Below are positions 15,918 through 22,964 of a stretch of DNA of 64,000 nucleotides, piece after piece. Numbering within the stretch: the stretch's first letter is position 1; every line of letters starts with the position of its first letter. The notes beneath the pieces are model-generated. The model worked only from the letters and a program-made list of their open reading frames with translations. It was not told the origin of the DNA and ran no database searches. Where the stretch lies: the NCBI GenBank assembly GCA_963829235.1, contig CAWHIF010000001.1:200675-264674 (forward strand), read 5' to 3'. Made by a program: the position numbers and the translations under genes. The stretch comes from Bog-756 sp963829235 (GTDB taxonomy: Bacteria > Actinomycetota > Acidimicrobiia > Acidimicrobiales > RAAP-2).

Positions 15918-17978
15918 GTGCCCATGTTCCGACCCAGGCGGCAAGTGGCGGTGGCCTCGGCGGCCGTCGCCCCGGTGGTGGGTGGGCTGCTTCTCTTGCT
16001 GTCTGTGGTTGTCTCCGTGTCTGTGTCTCCCCCGGTGTCCCCCTCTGTGTCTCCCTCTGGGTCTCCCTCGGTCGCGCCGGCGGTCGCGCCAACAGGCGTC
16101 AACGTCGGCAGGGGCGTTGTCACCGACGCAGACCCGGCGACCGACGCACACCTGGCCACCGACGCAGACCCGGCCACCTCGGCGGCACGGGCAACGGCCC
16201 CAGGGGCAACCGGCACTCCGCTGGCCGGGCTCGACTCGGTCTTCCACGGTGACCGGCCCACTCCGTCGAACCCCTCGTTCCGAGCCTGCCCGGACCGCGG
16301 TCAGTTGGTGGACCACGGCGGCCCGGTGCAGACGGAGCCCAGGGTGTACATCGACTTCTGGGGTTGGACGTCCGATCCGGACGGCGAGCGGTCCTATCTC
16401 GTCGCGTTCCTGTCCTCTGTCGGTGGGTCCCGGTGGCTCTCCACGCTGACCCAGTACTGCGCGGGCGACGACCCCAGGCTCGAGGGGCAGTGGAGCGACA
16501 GGTCCAGCCGCCCGCCCGGGCACCCACGCGACGCCCAGATCCAAACAGAGGGGCGGACGGCGGCCCGACATTTCGGCATCACGTCTCCCTCGGGCTCCGA
16601 CGATCAGAACGTGCAGATCATCGTGGCCCTGCCGCCCGGGGTGACACTGCCCGCCGCCGATTCGCAGGACTGCGCCTATCACCAGCAACTCGGGAGGATC
16701 GTCCGGGGCGCGGCGGCACCGGTCCTCACAGTGCTGCCCTACCTTCCGGGCCGGGGATTCGGGTCACAGTGCGGCGCGTTCTCGGTCAGCACCGGTGCCT
16801 TTGGCGCACTCGACGGTGTGAGCATCACCGAAGGGCACGAGCTGGCGGAATCCATCACCGATCCCGAAGCGGACGGCTGGTTCGACGATCGAGATCCCCC
16901 GGAGGAGATCGCGGACATGTGCCAGGCGGACCAGGATTACGACATCGGTGCCGGCGGCCGCACCTTTGCCGTTCAACAGCTCTGGAGCGACGCGGCCGGC
17001 GGGTGCGTGGTGATCGCTTCACCCCCGGGCATCCCGACGGACGTCAGGGCCGTCGGCGTGAACAGCCACATCGACGTCTCGTGGTCACCACCGCTCCATG
17101 ACGGCGGGACGCCGATCACTGCGTGGTCGGTCACCGCCAGCCCCGGGATGTCGAGCTGCACCGAGTCGGGCCGCGACTCTTGCACCTTGCCCGGCCTCGT
17201 CGACGGCACGACCTACTCGGTCGTGGTCCGGGCCGTCAACGCGGCTGGGATGGGCGGTCGGTCGGAGGCGGCGGCGGCGACCCCCTCAGGCGATCGAAAC
17301 TGCCGGTACGTCGGGCCCTATGCCGACCTGCAGCGCTGTTCGCTCTCCTCTTCTGTGCTCACCGGTAGCGACCTGACCGGGGCGGACCTGGTGGGTGCCG
17401 ATCTGCGTAGTGCCGAGCTTCGCGGTGTCGACCTGCGCGACGTCGATCTGGCCGGCGCCGACCTGTCGGGGCTGACGCTGACCGGAACCGACCTGTTCGG
17501 TGCCGACCTGTCAGGAGCCACGCTCGCCGGTGCGATCCTGCGTGACTGCAACCTGTCGTCGGTCGACCTCACCGGCGCCGATCTTTCCGGCCTGACCATG
17601 CAGGGTGACCCGTCGAGTGGCATCACCGGTACTCCGCGGCTGCTGCCGGTCGATTGGAGTCTGGTGGAGGGCTACCTCGTCGGGCCCGGTGCAGACCTGG
17701 ACGAGGCGGACCTCTCCTTTGCCGATCTGACCGGTGCAGACCTGACCGGTGCCGACCTCACCGGCGCCGATCTGATCTCCGCCGACGTGTCCCATGCCGA
17801 TCTGTCCGGCGCCAACCTCGAAGGTGCCGACATCTCCGATGCCGACCTGCGGGGGGCCGACGTATCCGATGCCGACCTGGCCGACCTGGCCGGAGTGTTC
17901 CCCTACGGGTTCCTCTGCCCCGTCGGGGCATTCAGCCACGGGGCCGGGTATTCGTGCGGCAACGACAGCCGACCGTGA
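15918..17978 (+). CDS. Secreted peptidase-like protein with fibronectin III and pentapeptide repeats
   Basis: 686 residues. A signal or anchor span (VGGLLLLLSVVVSVSVS) is followed by a Ser/Pro and DADPAT-type low-complexity linker. The folded part from about residue 135 has VYIDFWGW and GVSITEGHELAESITDPEADGW, an HExxE-like metal site seen in secreted actinobacterial proteins. A fibronectin type III domain (GIPTDVRAVG...AATP) follows. The C-terminal ~215 residues are pentapeptide repeats A(D/N)LxG, broken once by SSGITGTPRLLPVDWSLVEGYLVGPGADL. It probably acts at the cell surface or outside. A second protein at 54392-56554 shares the interrupted repeat. The start may instead be ATG 15924. Confidence 0.82.
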   Translation: MPMFRPRRQVAVASAAVAPVVGGLLLLLSVVVSVSVSPPVSPSVSPSGSPSVAPAVAPTGVNVGRGVVTDADPATDAHLATDADPATSAARATAPGATGTPLAGLDSVFHGDRPTPSNPSFRACPDRGQLVDHGGPVQTEPRVYIDFWGWTSDPDGERSYLVAFLSSVGGSRWLSTLTQYCAGDDPRLEGQWSDRSSRPPGHPRDAQIQTEGRTAARHFGITSPSGSDDQNVQIIVALPPGVTLPAADSQDCAYHQQLGRIVRGAAAPVLTVLPYLPGRGFGSQCGAFSVSTGAFGALDGVSITEGHELAESITDPEADGWFDDRDPPEEIADMCQADQDYDIGAGGRTFAVQQLWSDAAGGCVVIASPPGIPTDVRAVGVNSHIDVSWSPPLHDGGTPITAWSVTASPGMSSCTESGRDSCTLPGLVDGTTYSVVVRAVNAAGMGGRSEAAAATPSGDRNCRYVGPYADLQRCSLSSSVLTGSDLTGADLVGADLRSAELRGVDLRDVDLAGADLSGLTLTGTDLFGADLSGATLAGAILRDCNLSSVDLTGADLSGLTMQGDPSSGITGTPRLLPVDWSLVEGYLVGPGADLDEADLSFADLTGADLTGADLTGADLISADVSHADLSGANLEGADISDADLRGADVSDADLADLAGVFPYGFLCPVGAFSHGAGYSCGNDSRP

Positions 17979-18023
17979 CAGCCGGTCATCACGACCTCTG
18001 ATCGCGAGGACGGGAGCAGTCCG

Positions 18024-18773
18024 TCAGCCGTACAGGAGGGAGCCGGGGGTGGTCAGCAGCTCGCCCGTCTCGAGCCAGGTCTTCAGACCCGAGAGGATCA
18101 TCGGCCAGCCACCGTAGAGCTGGTCGTTGGCCCCGTCGCGGAGCAGGTCGTGGGTCAAGGTCAGGCGGCAGGAGTCCTGCACGGGTTCGATCTCCCAGGT
18201 GATCCGCGAGGAGCCCTCGCTCTTCACCTCGTCGCTCCACAGGGCGGTCATGGTCTGGACCAGCCGGTGCGGTGGGTCGGCCTCGAGGATCTCCCCCTCT
18301 CCGAGGGCCATACCGCCGGAGGTGCTCATCTCGAAGTGCGAGCCCGGCGTCCAGTCCGAACTGACCAGCGCGCCGAACTGGTACTTGCTCCGGATCTCGC
18401 TGTCGGTGATCGCCTCCCAGAGGCGCTCCGGTGTCGTCCGGATATAGATCTCGAACACCTTCTCCATGGGATTCTCCAGTCTGTGCTTGAGGCCGCTGAG
18501 CGTTGCCGCCCAGGGCTCGGCGTATTTGCTGACCCAGCGGTCGTGGACGAGCCGGATCGGAACCGGGTTCAGGAAGTGGAGCTTCTCCCGCCCCCGTCGC
18601 CTGGTGACGACGAGGCCGGCTTCTTCGAGCTGCTTCAGGTGCTTCATCACGCCGAAACGCGACATGGCGAAGCGCCCTTCGAGCTCGCCCAGCGTCTGGC
18701 CGTCCCGCCGGAAGAGCTCGTCGAGGAGGCTCCTCCGTGTCGGATCGGCCAGTGCTCTGAACACATCGTCCAC
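18024..18773 (-). CDS. ArsR-type HTH fused to an SRPBCC (AHSA1-like) domain
   Basis: 249 residues. Residues 1-85 form an ArsR-family winged helix (FRALADPTRRSLLDELFRRDGQTLGELEGRF, MSRFGVMKHLKQLEEAGLV). After NPMEKVFEIYIRTTPERLWEAITDSE comes an AHSA1/START-like domain (about residues 105-245) with a hydrophobic pocket for a small ligand. The two parts are often adjacent separate genes; here they form one chain, so ligand binding may directly control DNA binding (inference). The start is GTG 18773. The left end of the mobile island lies only about 12 bp upstream, so its native promoter may have been replaced. Confidence 0.88.
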   Translation of the reverse strand: MDDVFRALADPTRRSLLDELFRRDGQTLGELEGRFAMSRFGVMKHLKQLEEAGLVVTRRRGREKLHFLNPVPIRLVHDRWVSKYAEPWAATLSGLKHRLENPMEKVFEIYIRTTPERLWEAITDSEIRSKYQFGALVSSDWTPGSHFEMSTSGGMALGEGEILEADPPHRLVQTMTALWSDEVKSEGSSRITWEIEPVQDSCRLTLTHDLLRDGANDQLYGGWPMILSGLKTWLETGELLTTPGSLLYG

Positions 18774-18797
18774 CCCGGTATATTAGGTGACCTTTAG

Positions 18798-18822
18798 GGG
18801 CAACTATCCCTTCTCTGTATAA
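18798..18822 (+). repeat. Left terminal inverted repeat of the IS1595-like element
   Basis: GGGCAACTATCCCTT, two variable bases, then CTGTATAA. It pairs with 24023-24047 on the other strand. The inner part contains TATAAA and may add to the promoter of the first cargo gene. Confidence 0.8.
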
Positions 18823-18842
18823 AATGAGGATAGGCTGGGACG

Positions 18843-19415
18843 GTGGACGAAACCCAGCGCTCCATGCTCGGTGGCGCCATTGGCGGGGGTGCGATTATCG
18901 CTGGAGTGGTTCTAGGACTAACCGCCGTGCCTGTGGCGGGAGCTGTCATTGGCGTGGGCGGTCTCGTCCTTGTGGGGATTGCATGGCGCCCAAAGCGAAT
19001 CCCGGAACAAGTGCCCATCGCCGCCAAAATCTCGCCCGAGGAGCTTGCGATTACCGAAGCAGGGCACAGAATCACGGTCAATATCGGCCCTGGCGGACTG
19101 GAAATGAACCCGCGATCGTTGCTGCTGGACCGAGTGGCCAATTCAATCCGCGAGGGAGAACGGATCCTTCGGTTTCCCCAGATCGATCGAACGGTCGAAG
19201 AAGCGCCCGTTTGGCAGAGAGCCACCTACGACCTGCTGGATACGGCATTGGTGGATCCAATGCAGGCGCAACTGTTCGACAGGATGGGCGTGCCCATCCC
19301 CGACTGTCCGCCGAATGTGGGTCTCAACCAGCGGATCGGCAATCAGGTCAACTTCTTGGTGAATCTGTTAGAGCGTCTGGACACCGTCGAGATCAGTGGT
19401 ACCTGGTTGCCCTGA
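18843..19415 (+). CDS. Cargo protein with N-terminal membrane hairpin, unknown function
   Basis: 190 residues, starting at GTG 18843. Residues 8-50 form two close hydrophobic spans (GGAIGGGAIIAGVVLGLTAVPVAGAVIGVGGLVLVGIAW), so the protein is membrane-anchored. The remaining ~140 residues are soluble and end with LNQRIGNQVNFLVNLLERLDTVEISGTW. I recognise no domain. It is the first cargo gene from the left end, 20 bp from the inverted repeat. It converges on the HNH-like gene at 19435 with a 19-bp gap. Base composition is less GC-rich than the neighbouring host genes. Confidence 0.65.
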   Translation: MDETQRSMLGGAIGGGAIIAGVVLGLTAVPVAGAVIGVGGLVLVGIAWRPKRIPEQVPIAAKISPEELAITEAGHRITVNIGPGGLEMNPRSLLLDRVANSIREGERILRFPQIDRTVEEAPVWQRATYDLLDTALVDPMQAQLFDRMGVPIPDCPPNVGLNQRIGNQVNFLVNLLERLDTVEISGTWLP

Positions 19416-19434
19416 GTGATGCCCGATGAGGGGG

Positions 19435-20277
19435 CTACGGCGGCCCTGGAAGGGTTGGCGGCTTGTCGCTTCGCGTTATGTAGCTGATCAGCCCCTCAGG
19501 GCTGAGGGACTTCTTCGGGGGCCAGAAGAATCCGTCGACGGGCGGGAACAGTGGGACTTCGATGTCGTCGGGTACAGCGAGTTCCTTCAACGCTCCGTAG
19601 TTGGGGGGTGGCGGATCAGGTCGGACAACTTGGAGGACAAGCATGTTGATCTGGAGCGTGTACAGGTGCAGGTGACAGAGATCCACACCCTCACGCTGCA
19701 CAAGAAGTCGGCAACACCCATAGCGCAGTGGTGCCAACAGTCCCTCCAGCGCCGCCGCACGAACCCGAAGTAGACCAGGGGGTCGGTCGTGGTCCATCAC
19801 GATCTCTCGCTGATCGGCAGGAAAGAGATCTTCGGGGTCGCTCGAATCCCCCATGGCGGTCTCCAGGACCATCACTGTCTTTGTCGCCCACGTTGCGGCT
19901 GTGATCTGTTGATCGGGGTTCAGGGTGTGCGGTCGCCCAAGGATCATGGGCGTCAGGAGTGGTCTAGCGCGACCCTCCAGGTCCGCCATCCATTTGGTGT
20001 TGCAGTCGTGGCACAGCTTCTTGTTACGCAAGGAGGCGATCTCCGTCGCGCCCCATGCATGGCTGAACGTGTCACCTGTGCGGAAGTCCGTTCCTCCACG
20101 CTCCCATCTTGGCCCCTCGTCGCCGGTCAGATCGAACGGGATCTGGTCCAGCACCGTGTTGATCCAGTCGGCAAACATGTGCTCACCTGACCCGGCTCGA
20201 CCCCGGCAGAAGATGCATTTACGGGCCACGGGGTTACGCCCTAGGCTGTTGGAGGGATGCCCAAGAGCAACGGCCAC
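19435..20277 (-). CDS. HNH-like zinc-binding protein (putative nuclease), cargo
   Basis: Up to 280 residues. Near the N-terminus are KCIFCRG, GEHMFADWINTVL and CHDCNTKWMADLEGRARPLL. This C-x2-C / EH / C-x2-CN-x-WM arrangement is typical of a group of HNH-related proteins of accessory regions. The C-terminal part (LSPEGLISYITRSDKPP) is unassigned. The start is uncertain: ATG 20277 would overlap the small divergent gene at 20257, whereas GTG 20229, directly before KCIFC, would not. It may cut DNA as a defence or mobility function, but this is inference from the motif alone. Confidence 0.65.
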   Translation of the reverse strand: MAVALGHPSNSLGRNPVARKCIFCRGRAGSGEHMFADWINTVLDQIPFDLTGDEGPRWERGGTDFRTGDTFSHAWGATEIASLRNKKLCHDCNTKWMADLEGRARPLLTPMILGRPHTLNPDQQITAATWATKTVMVLETAMGDSSDPEDLFPADQREIVMDHDRPPGLLRVRAAALEGLLAPLRYGCCRLLVQREGVDLCHLHLYTLQINMLVLQVVRPDPPPPNYGALKELAVPDDIEVPLFPPVDGFFWPPKKSLSPEGLISYITRSDKPPTLPGPP

Positions 20278-20409
20278 AAGCCGACACAGGAGACACAGCC
20301 CAAAGAGGGACCCCCGGCGGAGATACCAATTCCGACACGGGATGAGGTCTTCCGTGACCTGGGCAAGGTGGCGAAGCCGAAGCGTGGAGGATCCCCCAGC
20401 GAGACCTAG
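20257..20409 (+). CDS. Small basic hypothetical protein (50 aa), cargo
   Basis: The 50-residue frame reads MPKSNGHKPTQETQP, then an acidic/Pro stretch (PPAEIPIPTRDEVFRDLGKVAKPKR). It is highly charged and without hydrophobic core, so probably disordered. GGAGGG lies right before the ATG, unusually close for a ribosome-binding site. It is divergent from the HNH-like gene and would overlap it if the latter starts at 20277. It could be chance, but codon use looks protein-like and the frame ends cleanly at TAG. Confidence 0.4.
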   Translation: MPKSNGHKPTQETQPKEGPPAEIPIPTRDEVFRDLGKVAKPKRGGSPSET

Positions 20410-20474
20410 TGATGGGCGACGATTGGTCGGTGGTCATTTGGTTACCTGAGCAGACGAACGGGTAGGTCTATCGA

Positions 20475-20855
20475 GTGGGTCACGTTGCCAAGCCCGTCAA
20501 AGTCAATGTTTGGGTAGACGAGGGGATCGCTCAACTAGTCGAAGCACTGAGTGTCTGGGACCAGGTGGTGACACTGGACAGTTGCGAAGCTGGACAAGGT
20601 GCCTTCGCTTATGTCCGGTTCACCACGGAACCCGTAACCGACCTGCCCACGGTTGCGGAGACTCTTGCTGGCTATCTCAGCCGAATGGAGTCATGTCCCG
20701 CTGTGGTGTCGGTCGAGTGGGCCTTCGGAGGTGATGTGCCGATGGGCAAGATTTCGTGCCCAACTACCGACGTGTCCTCCGTAGCTACCCACTTGATCAA
20801 CCCCCATAGCTGCGGGTCAGTCGATGGCACTCGATACACAGCAGCTCGCAGTTAG
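20475..20855 (+). CDS. Small hypothetical protein, cargo
   Basis: 126 residues from GTG 20475. The N-terminal part KVNVWVDEGIAQLVEALSVWDQVVTLDSCEAGQGAFAYVRF recalls a family of small accessory proteins with 'WVD..IA.LVE.LN....V.T..SC' patterns found in phage and island genes, of unknown function. There are no membrane spans. The last ~20 codons overlap the end of the minus-strand HNH fragment (20797). The C-terminal tail (HSCGSVDGTRYTAARS) may be extra to the family. Confidence 0.55.
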   Translation: MGHVAKPVKVNVWVDEGIAQLVEALSVWDQVVTLDSCEAGQGAFAYVRFTTEPVTDLPTVAETLAGYLSRMESCPAVVSVEWAFGGDVPMGKISCPTTDVSSVATHLINPHSCGSVDGTRYTAARS

Positions 20856-20910
20856 CGAGTGTGTCCGAGCCGCCAGCGCTCACTGATGTGACGTGGTGAT
20901 ATTCACCTGA

Positions 20911-20918
20911 AGTTTTCG
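20911..20918. repeat. Target-site duplication, left copy
   Basis: AGTTTTCG, identical to 22324-22331. Eight base pairs is the usual duplication length for ISL3-family elements. Confidence 0.88.
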
Positions 20919-22323
20919 GGCGCTTCGGAAGTTGAGGGGGTCTGGGGTCCCACGGTGAAAGGCGGGGGCCCGCCAATCTGAAGGTATCTAACGCCATCAG
21001 AGTGGAGAGCCCCCGTGGACCATCAGACTATTTGCAACCGGTGCTTGTCACTGGTTGGCCTGCCCGACGTCGTGATCCTGGACGTCGAAGACGTTCCCGG
21101 TGCTGCCCTCCGGGTGCGTGTGGAGTTGGTCCCTTCAGCCCAGGGCTGCCCCGAGTGCGGGGTGTTCGCCCACGTGAAGGACCGCCGTCCGGTCGAGCTG
21201 GTCGATCTGTCCATGGGCGGACGTCCGATGCGCCTGGTCTGGCTGAAGCGCAGGTTCCGGTGCCCGGAGTCGAGCTGTCCGATGGGATCGTGGACCGAGG
21301 ACGACCCCCGGATCGCCTCGAAGCGTCTGATGATGACCGACCGGGCCGGTCGGTGGATCACCGAGCAGGTGGGCCGGTGTGCAAGAAGCGTGAGCGAAGT
21401 AGCCCGGGAGCTGGGTTGCGACTGGCACACCGTCAACGATGCGGTGGTCGCCTATGGCAGCGCCCTGGTCGATCACCCTGACCGATTCGGTGTCGTTGAA
21501 GCGCTCGGACTCGACGAGGTGTTGATGGTGAAGCGCGGTCCCTTCCACCGCCAGGAGTTCTCCACCCAGCTGGTCGACGTGGCCCGGGGCCAGCTCCTCG
21601 ACATCGTGGCCGGCCGCTCCAGTGCTGGGCCCATGGCCTGGTTGGCCGAGAAGGGCAAGACCTGGCGGGATCAAGTGCGCTTCGCCACCCTCGACCTTTC
21701 CGGTCCCTATCGGCGCGTCTTCACCCTCATGACCCCCGACGCCGTCCAGGTGGCCGATCCGTTCCATCTGGTGAAGCTGGCCAACACCAAGCTCGACGAA
21801 TGCCGGCGTCGGGTGCAGAACGAAACGCTCGGCCACCGCGGCCGCAAGGCCGACCCCCTCTATCGGTGTCGGCGACTCCTCACCAGGGCGGAACAACGAC
21901 TCGACGAGAACGGTCGAGACAAGCTGATGGGGCTGCTCCGGGCCGGCGACCCGAACGGAGATGTGGCCACCGTCTGGCAGGCCAAGGAGGCGGTCCGCGA
22001 GCTCTATGCCCACGGTGATCCCCAACTGGCTCTCCAGTGGGTGACGCAACTCGGACGCGATCTCCAGGACAGGGACTATCCCATCGAGGCCCGCTCCCTC
22101 GGCCGGACACTGAGTCGTTGGAAGCACCAGATCGCCGCCTGGCACACCGCCCTTGTCACCAACGGACCGACCGAGGCGGCCAACAACTTGATCAAGCGAG
22201 TGAAGCGGGCCGCCTTCGGATTTACCTCATTCCGCAACTACCGGATCAGGGCTCTGCTTTATGCCGGCAAGCCGAACTGGGACCTACTCGCTACGATCAC
22301 ACCCCGCTGAAATCCGAAGTGCC
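20919..22323 (+). mobile_element. ISL3-family insertion sequence, 1405 bp, complete
   Basis: The ends are imperfect inverted repeats: GGCGCTTCGGA at the left and GGCACTTCGGA reading in from the right, both followed after a variable stretch by GGGG. Perfect 8-bp duplications flank it. It carries one intact transposase gene. It is more GC-rich than the surrounding cargo, and its undamaged state suggests a recent, possibly still mobile, element. Confidence 0.9.
21015..22310 (+). CDS. ISL3-family transposase
   Basis: The 431-residue DDE transposase has an N-terminal zinc-binding part (QGCPECGVFAHVKDRRPVELVDL, FRCPESSCP), a helix-turn-helix section (RSVSEVARELGCDWHTVNDAVVAYG), and the catalytic region with LGLDEVLMVKRG, VRFATLDLSGPYRRVF and the C-terminal TNGPTEAANNLIKRVKRAAFGFTSFRNYRIRALLY. 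This last block is typical of ISL3 transposases and contains the third acidic residue. It starts at GTG 21015 with GGAGAG about 6 bases upstream. Length is normal and the gene looks intact. Confidence 0.95.
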   Translation: MDHQTICNRCLSLVGLPDVVILDVEDVPGAALRVRVELVPSAQGCPECGVFAHVKDRRPVELVDLSMGGRPMRLVWLKRRFRCPESSCPMGSWTEDDPRIASKRLMMTDRAGRWITEQVGRCARSVSEVARELGCDWHTVNDAVVAYGSALVDHPDRFGVVEALGLDEVLMVKRGPFHRQEFSTQLVDVARGQLLDIVAGRSSAGPMAWLAEKGKTWRDQVRFATLDLSGPYRRVFTLMTPDAVQVADPFHLVKLANTKLDECRRRVQNETLGHRGRKADPLYRCRRLLTRAEQRLDENGRDKLMGLLRAGDPNGDVATVWQAKEAVRELYAHGDPQLALQWVTQLGRDLQDRDYPIEARSLGRTLSRWKHQIAAWHTALVTNGPTEAANNLIKRVKRAAFGFTSFRNYRIRALLYAGKPNWDLLATITPR

Positions 22324-22331
22324 AGTTTTCG
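22324..22331. repeat. Target-site duplication, right copy
   Basis: AGTTTTCG, identical to 20911-20918. Confidence 0.88.
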
Positions 22332-22446
22332 TCACTGAGGTTTTGCACCTTTTGCCCGAGTGCTTCGGATGTGAGCTGCGCTTGCATTCACATACGCCGC
22401 CCGATCGGGTGTAGGCCGCTTCCTTGACTGATTGAGGGAAACTCAT

Positions 22447-22774
22447 GCCTGTCTCCTTTCCCGGGGTCGATCCCCGTTTGTTGGCTACAACCACGACCCC
22501 CGACCTGCACCCGACTTCCCTTTCCCGCTAAGTTGACGGGTGCACTAAGGATTAGTCGGCCCAAAGGTCGGTAATCTTGGTTCGGCCTCGCCTTGTTGCG
22601 GGGGTCGTTCCATTTCACCAACTTGCAACTCACGGTAGCCGACCAGCCCCGGGAATTGGTGCGTCTAAATCGACAGCGGTGCGCTCGCCACAGTTTTGAA
22701 TTCGCTTCACCAAGATACCAATTCGGATCGCGACCATCTTGACATCACATTGCTGTAACTACTATCATGTCGTT
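22447..22774. other. Non-coding stretch between the HNH 5' part and the RHH gene
   Basis: 328 bp within the mobile island with no credible gene. It must hold the HNH promoter (minus strand) and contains the RHH promoter at its right end. A short hairpin GGGGTCGATCCCC lies at about 22460. Confidence 0.45.
22739..22765 (+). promoter_or_regulatory. Likely promoter of the RHH gene
   Basis: TTGACA (22739-22744) is a perfect -35 and TACTAT (22760-22765) a fair -10, with a short 15-bp spacer. The ATG lies about 9 bases further on with no ribosome-binding site, so translation is probably leaderless. Confidence 0.45.
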
Positions 22775-22954
22775 ATGCCCGCCAAGCCAAGAACGACAAC
22801 CGCAATCAGGTTCCCCGAGCAGACGCACGAACGGCTTCGCCAAGCCGCAGAAGAGCGCGATCTGAGCATCAATTTTCTGGTGGTCAAGGCCGTCGAAGAT
22901 TTCCTCGACCATCTGATCCCGGCCGACGAAATCCGGTTGACTCGCGTCAGCTAG
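22775..22954 (+). CDS. Ribbon-helix-helix DNA-binding protein (antitoxin-like), cargo
   Basis: 59 residues. TTTAIRFPEQTHERLRQAAEERDLSINFLVVKAVEDFLDHL is a complete Arc/CopG/HicB-type ribbon-helix-helix fold. Proteins of this size usually repress their own operon and often serve as antitoxins, but no toxin gene follows: the next gene is the convergent transposase 10 bp away. It may regulate element genes or be an orphan. ATG 22775 is taken because the residues before it (TSHCCNYYHVV) do not belong to the fold. Confidence 0.8.
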   Translation: MPAKPRTTTAIRFPEQTHERLRQAAEERDLSINFLVVKAVEDFLDHLIPADEIRLTRVS

Positions 22955-22964
22955 AGCGCTGGTC

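Larger units (their letters stand above)
20797..22446 (-). pseudogene. Small HNH endonuclease split in two by an ISL3-family element
   Basis: The 5' part runs from ATG 22446 to 22324 (MSFPQSVKEAAYTRSGGVC, then ECKRSSHPKHSGKRCKTSVTKT). The 3' part is 20918-20797 (SGEYHHVTSVSAGGSDTLANCELLCIECHRL). Taking out 20919-22331 (the IS plus one copy of the 8-bp duplication) joins them in frame into a 78-residue protein with paired Cys, the HH catalytic site and the C-terminal CIECH: a complete compact HNH nuclease. A strong AAAGGAG lies 6-9 bases before the ATG. The gene is now disrupted; the IS inserted recently, since no further damage is visible. Confidence 0.85.

Noticed and set aside
18786..18793. 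Certain target-site duplication of the IS1595-like element
   Set aside because: GGTGACCT and GGTCACAT agree in only 6 of 8 positions and are nearly self-complementary, so they may belong to the inverted repeats; left as ambiguous.
19426..19773. Plus-strand frame within the HNH-like gene
   Set aside because: No motif; antisense to the zinc-motif protein.
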